Below, one piece after another: positions 1 to 11,849 of a stretch of 64,000 bases of DNA; the first letter of the stretch is position 1; every line of letters starts with the position of its first letter. Source of the DNA: Dichetophora obliterata (lineage: Eukaryota > Arthropoda > Insecta > Diptera > Sciomyzidae). The notes under the pieces were generated by a model that saw only the letters and a list, made by a program, of their open reading frames with translations, searched no databases and had not been told where the DNA came from. The position numbers and the translations under genes were made by a program. The stretch spans positions 10,743,001 through 10,807,000 of the forward strand of contig OY986436.1 in the NCBI GenBank assembly GCA_963920525.1, written 5' to 3'.

Positions 1-1875
1 TATCATATCATATCATATCATATCATATCATATCATATCATATCATATCATATCATATCATATCATATCATATCATATCATATCATATCATATCATATCA
101 TATCATATCATATCATATCATATCATATCATATCATATCATATCATATCATATCATATCATATCATATCATATCATATCATATCATATCATATCATATCA
201 TATCATATCATATCATATCATATCATATCATATCATATCATATCATATCATATCATATCATATCATATCATATCATATCATATCATATCATATCATATCA
301 TATCATATCATATCATATCATATCATATCATATCATATCATATCATATCATATCATATCAAATCATATCATATCATATCATATCATATCATATCATATCA
401 TATCATATCATATCATATCATATCATATCATATCATATCATATCATATCATATCATATCATATCATATCATATCATATCATATCATATCATATCATATCA
501 TATCATATCATATCATATCATATCATATCATATCATATCATATCATATCATATCATATCATATCATATCATATCATATCATATCATATCATATCATATCA
601 TATCATATCATATCATATCATATCATATCATATCATATCATATCATATCATATCATATCATATCATATCATATCATATCATATCATATCATATCATATCA
701 TATCATATCATATCATATCATATCATATCATATCATATCATATCATATCATATCATATCATATCATATCATATCATATCATATCATATCATATCATGTCA
801 TGTCATGTCATGTCATGTCATGTCGTGTCATGTCATGTCATGTCATGTCATGTCATGTCGTGTCATGTCATGTCATGTCATGTCATGTCATGTCGTGTCA
901 TATTATATCATATCATGTCATATCATGTCATGTCATATCATATCATATCATATCATATCATATCATATCATATCATATCATATCATATCATATCATATCA
1001 TGTCATGTCATGTCATGTCATGTCATGTCATATCATGTCATGTCATGTCATGTCATGTCGTGTCATGTCATGTCATGTCATGTCATGTCATGTCATGTCA
1101 TGTCATGTCATGTCATGTCATGTCGTGTCATGTCATGTCATGTCATGTCATGTCATGTCATGTCGTGTCATATTATATCATATCATGTCATATCATATCA
1201 TATCTTATCATATCATGTCATATCATGTCATGTCATATCATATCATATCATATCATATCATATCATATCATATCATATCATATCATATCATGTCATGTCA
1301 TGTCATGTCATGTCATGTCATGTAATGTCATGTCATGTCATGTCATGACATATCATATATCATATCATATCATATCATATCATATCATATAATATCATAT
1401 CATATCATATCATATCATATCATATCATATCATATCATAACATATCATATCATATCATATCATATCATATCATATCATATCATATCATATCATATCATAT
1501 CATATCATATCATATCATATCATATCATATCATATCATATCATATCATATCATATCATATCATATCATATCATATCATATCATATCATATCATATCATAT
1601 CATATCATATCATATCATATCATATCATATCATATCATATCATATCATATCATATCATATCATATCATATCATATCATATCATATCATATCATATCATAT
1701 CATATCATATCATATCATATCATATCATATCATATCATATCATATCATATCATATCATATCATATCATATCATATCATATCATATCATATCATATCATAT
1801 CATATCATATCATATCATATCATATCATATCATATCATATCATATCATATAATATCATATATCATATCATATATC
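1..1875. repeat. (TATCA)n pentanucleotide satellite array
   Basis: An almost perfect head-to-tail TATCA repeat runs from the window edge to about 1875, so the true array is longer to the left. Substitutions are rare, for example position 361. After about 1350 the phase shifts and the unit reads CATAT. Long open frames made of ISYHI or MSCHV units are by-products of the repeat and are not genes. Simple arrays of this kind fit heterochromatic satellite or a very long microsatellite; an assembly artefact cannot be excluded. Confidence 0.97.
796..1350. repeat. TGTCA-variant block with ~270-bp higher-order duplication
   Basis: Inside the TATCA array the unit changes to TGTCA with occasional TGTCG. 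The marker string TGTCGTGTCATATTATATC occurs ending near 905 and again near 1175, about 270 bp apart, with the same flanking order of TGTCA and TATCA units. This is a higher-order duplication, probably produced by unequal exchange after a variant unit arose. It has no coding content. Confidence 0.85.
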
Positions 1876-1891
1876 TATTTGTGTTTATATA

Positions 1892-3592
1892 CAATTATGT
1901 ATATGGGACATTCTTTGTGAAAACAGACACAAAAAGAACAATCGTGCTCATATGAATATGATAGTTTCCAAACAACAATTTAACATAAAAGATAATTTTT
2001 TAAAATTTTTTCCGTTAATAATTTTTAGTGGTGAAGTAAAAGATGTTTATAATGATTTTATTTAATTATTAAGGACTTTTAATAAGAATACTGTAAACTA
2101 AAGCTGGTTTCGTTCAGTTTTATGTTATTCTATGTAAATACTATGTATCTACAGGTGTTAAACTACACAAAGATTACACAATAGTCAAAGTTCAAGGTCG
2201 CCGAAAGGTCATAATGGGCAAAACTGTAGAAATTTTTTATTGTCGATTTTCGATTTTTAAAATTCAGAGCACTTGAACATACTTGCGCTATATGCCAACA
2301 AATTTTATATAAACTTCATAACTTCAGCAAAGTTGTTCTGATTATTCTCACCAACAACTTTACTTAACAAATTAATATGAAAAAATCGTTTAAAATTGTC
2401 TTAACCCATTCCAGTCGCATGGGTGAAATTTCAACCCATCATAGGTATTTTTTCTTATGGCGTTCTAGACTAAATACTGGTAGCTTTTTGTTTGAAATTT
2501 GTTCAGTGAGGGAGAATAAATTGGACTTTAATTCGTGAAATTTTGATATGAAGCGGAGCATTCATCTGTGTGTCCCATCGTTATCTTAGGTTTTCAAACA
2601 GTCATTTTTTCTTTTGACGTACTAAACCAAATACTCTTAGCTTTTTGCCTGAAATTTTGTGAAGTAAGTGAGAGTGAATGGGGCGTGAAATTTTGGTATC
2701 AAACTGAGTTTGCACCTGTGTATTCCAAAGGGGGGGGGGGTAAAATTTTCCCCCCATCATCATTTGAGGTGTTTGGACACGTAGAGACACGTATCCCTTG
2801 CTAATATATTTGAATTTGGACAAAATCGGCTGGCGGGAACTATGTGCAGACTGAAATGTGCTAAAAACTTTTACAAGCCACATATTTCTGGTCCGTTTTC
2901 AAAGCAATTAAAATTATTCATACGCCATGATGTGTTTATTTATTGGTTGCAACTTATACTGACTTTCATTTAGACTTTTTGTAAGATCCATTCGGTCTTT
3001 TTGTTCAGCAAAGCTGCCGGTCAAATTATTGGAAAAACTTTGCTGAAGAACTATGATATTATAAAATACAGAGGAAAAAGTGTACAAAAAGCGCATAGTC
3101 TTTTTATTTTTACATACAAACAGTCATATCTTTGAAATTACAAAGAACCATGGATGACATTTTTTTGGCAGTATGTATGTTCAAGTACATAAATTTTAAA
3201 AATTGAAAATCGACGATAACGTATTTTCAGGATGAATTTTTAAAAAATTTCTACAGGTTTTGTCCAATATGACCTTTTGGTGACCTTGAACTTTGACTGT
3301 TGTGTTATCTTTTTGTTTTTTTATCCTGTAGATAGTATTTACATAGAATAACTCAAAACTGAGCAAAACCAACGTTTGATTAAGGTGTTCTTAATTTTTA
3401 AGTCCTTAACAATTAATTAAAATTATTATAAACATCTTTTGCTTCTCCACTAAAAATTATTATTGGAAAAAATGTAAGAAAATAATGTTTTATATTAAAT
3501 TGCCGTATGAAACTATCACATTCATATCAGCACGATTTGAGTCGGTAGATTTGTTGTTGACCGTTTTGACAAAGAATGCCCCATACATATAA
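1892..3592. mobile_element. Foldback element with ~480-bp inverted arms
   Basis: The left arm (about 1892-2370) is the imperfect reverse complement of the right arm (about 3000-3592). Matching blocks include GGACATTCTTTGTG against CAAAGAATGCCCC, ATCGTGCTCATATGAATATG against CATTCATATCAGCACGAT, and GTCAAAGTTCAAGGTC against GACCTTGAACTTTGAC. The loop carries no recognisable protein. The element abuts the TATCA satellite. A long inverted repeat like this is typical of foldback or non-autonomous DNA transposons; if transcribed it would form a long hairpin RNA. The family is not identified. Confidence 0.8.
2449..2760. repeat. ~157-bp tandem duplication in the foldback loop
   Basis: Two diverged copies of a ~157-bp unit lie in the loop of the foldback element. 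The anchor AAATACTGGTAGCTTTTTG near 2472 recurs as AATACTCTTAGCTTTTTG near 2630, and both are followed by GTGAAATTTTG(A/G)TAT and a C/T-rich end. The second copy ends in a run of ten G followed shortly by a run of C. No gene is seen here. Confidence 0.7.
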
Positions 3593-5680
3593 TTTGAGGT
3601 CAGCCTAAATTCCTTATATTATTCTTAGCTTAGCTTCCACCACGTCAGTTATTGAGATACTTATTCCATAATTAAGTGTTATTTTAAGTTTTTATTGATT
3701 TTGTAACTTATACTGCTGTCAACATATTTCTGTTTACCGACCTTAATTTACTATATATGTATGCTTATAACAATGTACATTTGTTTGACTTAATTATATT
3801 GCGCCACACGAGTAAAGGAAACCCTTGAAGTGGCAGCAACTGACCCGTTGCCACTTATTCTTTTTTTTTTGTTATTCTACTGAAAATAACAAGAAATCAA
3901 TACCATGTATTTTGTTTGTGAAATACTAAAGATTATTGATCAACACTAAAAGCACTATGAGAAATGAAGGTTTTCCATCATCTCCGAAGTACAATATTTA
4001 AACTCAAAAATGTACATGTCATTAAGACAGAAACCACTAACGACACTCAATTTTAACTCTTATATCAGTCTTCAGCTGTCATGTCATAACACCATCTCAA
4101 ACAACGTTATCGCATTTGCTAAGCTCACTCCTAGGATTATTAGGTGCTTCGACATCCTTCGGCATCGTTGGCTCTCTTTAATGTCTAAACATGTCTTCCG
4201 GCACAAAGCAGTGACATCCTTTTTGTAACCTTTTGTTTGTTGGATTTTCCCTTGTTTGGTTTGCGCTTGAATTGCTATGATCATCATCACCATCATCATC
4301 ATCATCATCACCATCATTATATGATGCATTCACCCATTCATCCCTTTTATACATTTATTCATCTATTCAGTCATCCATCAGCAACAACAAAAGTGTCAAC
4401 AATAATAGTTTTCATTGTAATTACATAGATACGGGAACAAACATATTTTGTGTTTGTTGAAGGTGTCATTTTAGCAGAGATAAACGTCCATTCAAGTGGA
4501 TGAAGTAGAGCTATATTTTACCGTTGCAGCTTCTTACATTTAAAATAACAAAATTTGTTGTATATTATATTGAGAACTAAGATAAACTGGTTGTAAAACG
4601 TTGCATACTTGTAGGCACTAATTTAAAATGTGCTTTAGTTTTTAAACGCATTTATTGTTATTTGATTTTGCAACTAAGACAAATTATTTTTAAATCAAAA
4701 TCGTTTAAAATTTAATATTTTATATAAACTTAACTTCAGATTTCGGCTGAGCTCTCATAACTTTTTAAGCTTGCCCAACAGCAAAGCTACACAACTTTCT
4801 TAAATAAGCCGTTTAAACTTTCACTAGCATAAATAAACGTCTGCAAGGAAAATTTGTGCAAGTTTATTCAATGGTTGCCACAAACTAGCAACTTTTAACT
4901 TGCTGCTAGAATTGTGTGGTTTGCCGCAGTAAATGGAGCAGATTATAAATGTCATTGCATACTTTTGAGCTGGCAAATTACAATCTTTGCGGCTTTGAGC
5001 AGATGCAAATTTTTGATTGCTATAAAATGCAAACTTGAATAAATGCAAACTGTATAAACCTAAGCTTCTGAAAGCTTTTGAAAAAGCCTGAATTTACATT
5101 GACTTTTGCCATTTTTGCTTTGTCTCTTTTCTCCCTTGCCATCAAGCAAAGTTTGCAGTTGCTGTTTAAATAAAAACGCCCAAATTGTTGTGTAAAATTG
5201 TGCAAAGCCTAGCGTAACAGTGAGCGCGCTTTACACTTCCGTTTCTCTGTGACAATGTCTAACATATCCGTCCTGCATGTTGCATCCGTGCTGTGTGTGT
5301 GTCTGTGTGTGCATTCGTGTGTTACTGTGGGTTAATGTGTTGATGTACAAAAATATTGTTGACTGTGTTACACCATAAAAAACTCAGTTCAAACATTTTG
5401 AAAAGAAAAAGCTTTGACTGAATGAGATAGCTTATGTTTGCACTGAACTTTGTTTTGCATAGCTTTTAACTTACATACTTGCTCATAGTTTCTTTTGTTT
5501 TTATTGTTGTAGTTATTTTGAAATTGAGCATTTTTGACGCTCTTAATAAAAGTGCTTAACGAAAGCACTGAAGCGCTTACTGCGATTCAAAGATCACTCT
5601 GCCGTAACTTGAAAAGAGTGACTTAGAACACAGTGAAAAACTCCAATGCTGAAAAGTGAAGAATCTTGCATAAGAGGGTT
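3593..5680. other. AT-rich spacer without a recognisable gene
   Basis: Both strands show only short open frames with no family resemblance. The stretch contains an (ATC)n microsatellite near 4276-4327 (its histidine-run frames are by-products) and a TG-rich microsatellite near 5285-5335. No terminal repeats or splice-flanked coding exons were recognised. Confidence 0.6.
4276..4327. repeat. (ATC)n microsatellite
   Basis: About 16 imperfect ATC/ACC triplets. They give artificial His or Met runs in the overlapping reading frames. Confidence 0.9.
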
Positions 5681-5684
5681 TCAG

Positions 5685-6105
5685 ACTATCCTACATGTAG
5701 GATGGACATGTAGGAGGAGGGCAGAATAACGGGAAAGTCTGTTCGAGCTTTTAAACTATTCTACACGTCGGATGGACTTCATTATTTTTTAGCGTTCATG
5801 AAGATAGCAAAACAATTTCTTGCTGCTCTAATAATAATTTAAGAAGTTTACTTCCATAAACTTTAATGACCTCCTTCCAAAACACAGTATGCGAAACACC
5901 TGCCATTTTTATATAATAGTTTTTGCACTCTTTACCTTTTTCTTTATATGTTCACTCCACTACGTTTTTTTTAGAATGAGCGTGCGTCCACACATATTAC
6001 ATGTAGGATGGACCAGCAGAAAAAGCAAAAGTTTTTGATTTTCATCCTACATGTAGGACGGGCAGCAGTATTTGCTTCACACATCCTACATGTCCAGCCG
6101 ACCTG
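5685..6105. repeat. Clustered palindrome TCCTACATGTAGGA, two inverted clusters
   Basis: The 14-bp perfect palindrome TCCTACATGTAGGA occurs intact near 5690 and 6048. Partial copies (ACATGTAGGA, TCCTACATGT, TTCTACACGTCGGATGG) lie near 5706, 5759, 5999 and 6082. The two clusters are about 310 bp apart and read as inverted copies: GTAGGATGGACATGTAGGA on the left, and TCCTACATGTCCAGCC on the right. This looks like the ends of a small non-autonomous transposon of ~420 bp with repeated subterminal binding sites. No coding region is present. Confidence 0.6.
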
Positions 6106-6786
6106 TCAAATCCAAAGTTGCTGGCAGCGTAAAATGGCAAATATTTATAGTTTATTAGCGACGGCTTTTATTTCAAGTTTTATATTAAATCTGATATTTT
6201 TTAATCATTTAAGTAGTTTTGATTTTTAGTTGCATTGATCAACTGCTATTTTAATGATACTCAAACTAATCTATTTGTAATTTTTTTTAGGGAGTTACTT
6301 AGAGTTCTAAATTCTATGTTTATTATAGAGTGAAATAAAATGTACCGAAAACGCTTTGGTAGTTGGAAAAATATAAAATTGTACCGAAAATATCAACCCT
6401 GTACTCTACTATGTCACACTTTATTACAAAGTCCCCTCTCTCCCCCTCCGCAAGGATTGCTATAAAATGCATTTATGCAAAAGCAAGATTTGAAATTTTA
6501 ATGGTTTTTTTCCATTTTGAGGCGATGACCTTGCCTTTAGAAAATGCTTTGTACTAATAAAATCGTAAGTTTTCAAATTATCGCAATAGTTTTTACGTCA
6601 AAATAGCGGACATTTTTTTGAACATACTATCTGTAAAACATATTACCCAAAAAGCTTTCGTATACCATTATTCTTTTAATCAACGACTTTTTATACAAAA
6701 GTACGTTGTACTAACATGATCGATAGTTTTTTAATTTTGATGTCAAAATAACGAGAATCTTTCAAAATTTACTATTTGTAAAAAAT
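6106..6786. other. AT-rich spacer, nothing recognised
   Basis: No open frame with family resemblance and no terminal repeats. The only structure seen is a weak internal repetition of short AT-rich phrases such as TGTACCGAAAA. Confidence 0.5.
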
Positions 6787-6789
6787 TTC

Positions 6790-7457
6790 ACCATCACAAT
6801 ACGAGTTCCGTTTGATAATTCCGTGAAAAATGAAACAAGGAATGATTTTTACGGCAAAAAAGTTTTATTTCTTAAAATAGTTAAAGTTTAGCTCGATACA
6901 CTTCGTCCAACGTTCCTCCAGTTTTTTAGTCCCATCCGAAAAATACGTTTTTGGAAGATCCGTCGAGTCATTTCTTCAGGTTTGAAAACAGAAAATAGTC
7001 GGCGGCCAAATCTGGAGAATATGCTGGATGAGGAAGTAATCCGTACATGAATTCATGAAATATTGCCATGGGAGCTGGGCATGTGTGAACGCGCGCAATG
7101 TCTTGATGGAAGAGAACTTATTTCATCGCTAATGAGGACGTTTCTCTTTCAAAGCGTTGTTGAAACGGTCCAATTCGGCTGCATAGTATTCGCCATTGAT
7201 CATTCTTTTCGGTGGAAGGTCACCAAAATACTGTTACCATAACCTTTTCGGACGATAGCACCGTCTTCGCCTTCTTCGGAACACGTTCGGTCGGCGAAGT
7301 CCACTGTTTCGACTGTTCCTTTTTCTCTGGTGTGTAGTGATGGAGCCATGTTTCGTCCAGGATTACTAATCGACGTAAAAATCCTTCTTATCTTTGTTCA
7401 ACACAATCAAACACGCCTTTGAAACAGTCACACGATCACGTTTTTGGTCGAGATAAT
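6790..7457 (-). pseudogene. Mariner transposase, C-terminal (catalytic) half
   Basis: Read on the minus strand, this translates to mariner transposase (Tc1/mariner superfamily), a cut-and-paste DNA transposase targeting TA. Visible motifs in order are LDQKRDRVTVSKACL near 7440-7400, DETWLHHYTPEKKEQSKQW near 7355-7300, the second catalytic Asp in FHQDIARVHT near 7110-7080, and the third in HPAYSPDLAADYFLF near 7030-6990, so the DD34D triad is still readable. Frameshifts and stops break the frame, so it is dead. The N-terminal half is at 10369-10760, displaced by the intervening hAT insertion. Similarity is to irritans-type mariners by motif recognition only. Confidence 0.88.
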
Positions 7458-10368
7458 CAGAGATCTGCAACAAGTGCTTCGCGTCATAACGCACTCTCCT
7501 TCTTCACTACATTTTCTGTTTTCTCAGGCATTCGCATTCCTCAAACAATTTTGCATAGTAGAATTAGAGAAGGTAGATGCATTTCGGAGAGACAGACTGC
7601 CGGAACTGTCAAAACGAATTTGATAGCCCATACAAAATCTGAAAACGATGAGAATGCGATAAGAAAACAAAAACAGGCAAGAACAGCAAAATGCTTGAGT
7701 TTGACAATTCTGGCTATGAGAAAAAGAGCGCAGTCTGAAATGCATATACCTTCACTAGTTCTACCATGCAATTTTGTTTGCTTCGGATTAACTCACTCTC
7801 TTTTCTAATGTTGAGTTCGAATAATGCTCTCACTCTCTGCTCTACTTCTCACACTCTGCTCACTCTGTGCTTGCTTCGATCCTCACGTTGAGAGTTGGGC
7901 GAATAAACGAACAAGCATAGTGATCATTTTGCCTGCTTCGCGATTCAGCTGAGAGTTGTGAGAGTCTACGAACAAGAACAATATAAAGAAGATCACGCCT
8001 TAAGCGCGCAGAAATGGAAATCTACTGCGCAGGTCTACGTCATAAGTGAAAATACATTCAAACAAAAAAATCACATAAACAACAAACGAAACTAAGCAAA
8101 TAAATCTGATTGGCTCATTGGGAAACAAACGAAATACACACAAAGAAACAGTCAAAGTGCTCTCAAAATAAATTGAACAACATAGCTATTTTTTTTTTTT
8201 AAGGGGTCAATACGGAAGTTAACACCCCAATAAGATATAATATTTTTATCAAAGATAGTAATGAAAAATATTAAAATTTTTTCTGTGCAAGCGTTGTTTT
8301 TTGATTTAAAATTATTTCTTATAAAAAACCAAGATTTTATGAAAAAATTAGGAGATTTTTAAATCGATAACCCCTATTAAAAATTTTTTACCACTCTTTT
8401 CTCTTCTGAATTCACACGCACGTGCTCACAAAGAGAGCGGACATGCGCAAGGCGGAATCTTGAATATATAATTCTTGGGGGCATGTCACACGGTGTCTGC
8501 TTGTCCGTCAAACATTGGAATTTTCGCCATTTTTTTTCCTCTCTCTCATTTTTTTGTCCACGGCATGCTACATGTAGTTTTCTGTTCGATAATGGCGGAA
8601 GCTAAATTTACTACGTCTTTGCTACCATTTCGTGCAGGTAACGCTCCTTTATGCAATCGATTCAATAAAACGGCTACCCTCTATAGGTTGTTTATAAGTG
8701 GTATAAAATTGATGGGTTAAATTCTGATTTTCGAGGTTTAAAATTAATTACATTGGCCAATATGTATGCAGGAAGTGTATCTGCATATGTAGATGACAAC
8801 GATATGGTCACAATAAAAACAATTGTTGAGTTGATGAAACTCTGGATGGAGTTAAAAAAAGTGAAAAAAGATCCTGCTGGATTAAGCCATGGAGAATTGG
8901 CAGACATAAGAAAGGGATGATAAATTTATCAAAGGAGCTAAGATGTGCTGATGATAAAGCATTTAAAATTTTTTTAAGAATATGTCACAAAGCCGGTTGG
9001 CTTTGAAAATCATTTATGCACATTTCAGTAATATTTTCACTCCAATTAATAGCCATAACCTTATCTCTAAGAATATTGTAAATCTTAACGATTTAAACGA
9101 TATTACAAGATATATGTATATTTAAATAGTTTATTTGTTAACTACGCGGCTGTAATGTATGACTAGCTTGATCAGTTTTACTATCAGTAAATATACTGCT
9201 CTCTTGACGATTATTCTAAAATACAAGGGTGAAAGAGACAACTGCAGCTGTACATACAAGCACTAAAAATACTATATACAATGACGTGTTACTTTCATAT
9301 ATGCAATGGAATAGTTTATAAATGGAAAATATAGTTAAAAAATGTATACATTTTTATAAATAACATCATATACACATTTTACGTTCATATTTTTAATTTT
9401 AAAAAATACACAATCTCTAAAAAACAATATATTAAATCATTTATATTACATTTACAACAATCACTAATAATATTCGGCTGTTCAGTTGAATCCATTTGCT
9501 GAAGCTAGCCGGGCTGCATTTTGCATGTTCGTCAAGTATTCTTCTTCTTTTTATAAATAAATACCATTCAAGCCATGTATAGCACTAGCAGCGTACAATT
9601 CAATACTAAGCAACAAACATCGCATTACTGATTAATTCAAATAGTACATTTCCTACTGCAGTGCAGTTTTATTTCTACTAAACGTAAAACATCAAGAAAA
9701 TGCAACCGTTGTCCAAAATGTTTTCAGCTTTGGGCCGTGAACATTTTTGTCGGTTGCCTGGAAATTTTTTAATGAGTGAGAAGCTCTCTCAATTTCCAGT
9801 TTTTTCTTTTACCCACGAAAATAACAACAAATTTGTCCGTGTCCGCTGTGTGTGGCATGCACCTTGGTCTACGAACAAACATTGCGAATATAGTGACAAT
9901 TCTGCCTGCTTCGAGAGAAAGCTACGTTGTTAATGGGACTTGCCAAGTGCTTTGAGTTGTGCAATTTGCCGTGTAACAAAAAAATCCTGCGACATTCATC
10001 TTGCAATCATTCCTTTTTTATTTCCTGTGCACGATAAACATCACCGTAGTCGAAATCAACGCAATAGCTAACTGCGTAGATGATTCGCTGTGTTTCGCTC
10101 AAGCATTGAGAGTCATGCGAATAGTTTATCAACTTCTGCGAATAGGGCGAGTGAGGAGCTTTGAGAGGCTGAGTGCTTGTAGCTTTATCTATTCGTTATA
10201 GCGAGTCTCTTAAGCAATACAGTGGTGAATAGCAAGCTTAGCGAAGTTTACTTTTTGAGCGAGTCCACATTTTGTATATTCGTTGAAAGAGAATGCAATG
10301 CACGATAGCTACTCTCATTTTCAACGAGTGCTTATATGTATTAGTGAAGCCACTCATGCAGTTCTTTG
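7458..10368. mobile_element. hobo-type hAT element inserted in the mariner
   Basis: The left end begins CAGAGATCTGCAACAAGTGC and the right end finishes GCAGTTCTTTG, whose complement starts CAAAGAACTGCATGAGTGGC. Both resemble hobo/Hermes-type hAT termini (CAGAGAACTGCA). The element sits exactly between the two halves of the mariner coding sequence. Subterminal zones (7.8-8.0 and 9.8-10.3 kb) are rich in GAGAGTY and GCGAATA phrases, typical of hAT ends. No hAT transposase motif was found inside, so it appears non-autonomous. The expected 8-bp target duplication is not visible and a few mariner codons are missing at the junction, suggesting a small deletion. Confidence 0.7.
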
Positions 10369-10760
10369 ACACCCACCTTGCGGATAATTTTTTCATATCA
10401 AAATGATTTCGCAAAATGTTGCACACTCATTTGTTTGAGATGCCTACGGCCTCAACAATCTCTCGCACTATAACTCTGCGATCGACCAACACGATATCGT
10501 GAATTTTAGTGACCATTTCTGATGTAGTGACCTCATTTGGGCGTCCAGAACGATCGGTGTCACTTGTGCTTGTACGACCGCATCGGAATTCAGTAAACCA
10601 CTTGTGAATCATTTCAATCGATGGTGTAGAGTCACCATAATATTTATCAAGCCTTTCCTTGGTTTGGCTGAGGGTTCTAAAAATGCCCTCTTATATATTC
10701 ACATGTTACATAAAAAAAATACTTCTCCGTAAGAGATGGCGAACAATAAAAAATATTTTT
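10369..10760 (-). pseudogene. Mariner transposase, N-terminal half
   Basis: On the minus strand the peptides read FTEFRCGRTSTSDTDRSGR, then IHDIVLVDRRVIVREIVEAV near 10550-10440, then MKKLSARWVS at 10400-10372. This is the paired helix-turn-helix, DNA-binding half of a mariner transposase, ending at the WVPRLLT region where the hAT insertion interrupts it. A stop follows the VGISNK motif, so this half is also degraded. Together with 6790-7457 it would make one ~1.06-kb mariner. Clear terminal inverted repeats were not found at the outer edges. Confidence 0.88.
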
Positions 10761-10799
10761 TGCACATCTTATCAGTGTCTAAAATTCGCTCATGATCAT

Positions 10800-11845
10800 G
10801 TTCTTCCATTTCTTAGAGTTAAGTTTTAATTTAATATATGCTCTTTCTACCCTGACGTTTCAAGTCAAGTGTCATCTAAATCCTCTTCATACAGACTTTT
10901 CATCCGTTATATCATTCACTATTCTATTTGTTTCAAGCCCTGAGATTCCTTCGAATTTTATCACCCATGCCCTCTTCTGTTCCCTGTCCCGTTTTTCTGG
11001 TATAAATTTAAAATTTATATAGATACCCTGTGCTACTGTCACAGCATCACCATACTTAATATCCTCTTTTTATCGGCTTCAGTGGCATATACTGCTTCAA
11101 ACTGGACCTACATTTGAAGATAATGAGTTAAAAACCTTATTTATAAGAACTTCACTTTATAAGAACTTCAGTAAGCAAAGATATAAGAGGGAGCAATTTG
11201 TATTATTTATCAAAATCTGGACTACATCTGTTGGGCTGTTGTCTATTATTATTCAAATAAAGTGCCTCCAATATTTTCTTGAAACGCTTAACTGTCATAA
11301 CATCAGCTTCTTAATTTCCTCCAAATCCAGGGTCAGGTGACCAATACAATTCTATTTGGGATAGAAGGTGATATCCCATGACAATAAGAAAGCCCAAAAA
11401 AAGCACGAATTTCTGTTTTGTCAACAAGTTTGTTTGGAATGCAATCAAATCAAATACATCATTGCTAAAAAATTTCCTAAAGTGAAATACTGGACGTGCT
11501 CTTCTATTCAATAAATACTTAGGTGTTGTTGGTACCTTATCGAAGACATCAGGATCTGGCCCACAGATTCTTCCCCCAGAACTCATCTTTACATTCAGAT
11601 TCATCTTCAGGAGAACTTGTCAAAGCATCATCATATGATTCCAGCATTGTTTGAAATTTGTTTACATTGCATTCATCCGCTTCATCAGACTCAAGTCCGT
11701 CTCCGGAACTATCATCTGGAAATTCAAAAATATCCTCCATTGCCTTTGCAATATCATGGTCATTGAAATAACGCGGCATTGTGGAAGAAAACCTAATACA
11801 AATGGTATTACTTGGGTGTTCGGGCAGTAGGGATAATACTTCCAC
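10800..11845 (-). pseudogene. piggyBac-like transposase fragment, frameshifted
   Basis: On the minus strand an acidic N-terminus begins at MPRYFNDHDIAKAMEDIFEF near 11780, followed by an Asp/Glu/Ser-rich stretch. A frame change leads to FFSNDVFDLIAFQTNL (about 11470-11420) and MGYHLLSQIELYWSPDPGFG (11390-11320), then RFKKILEALYLNNNRQQPNR and, further down, FKCRSSLKQYMPLKPIKRGY near 11110-11050. These are the successive blocks of PGBD4/piggyBac-type transposases (DDE_Tnp_1_7 fold). The catalytic Asp preceding the KGRSSLKQYMPLKP block lies in a broken frame. Stops and frameshifts make it inactive. It belongs to a different piggyBac subfamily from the intact element at 17.9 kb. The 3' limit is uncertain. 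Confidence 0.75.
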
Positions 11846-11849
11846 CCGA

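Noticed and set aside
795..1955. Open frames of 176-206 codons made of MSCHV or ISYHI repeats
   Set aside because: They are translations of a pentanucleotide satellite in different frames; any five-base repeat without a stop gives such frames.
4237..4428. His-rich frame over the (ATC)n microsatellite
   Set aside because: The His run comes only from the microsatellite; flanks show no domain or conservation.
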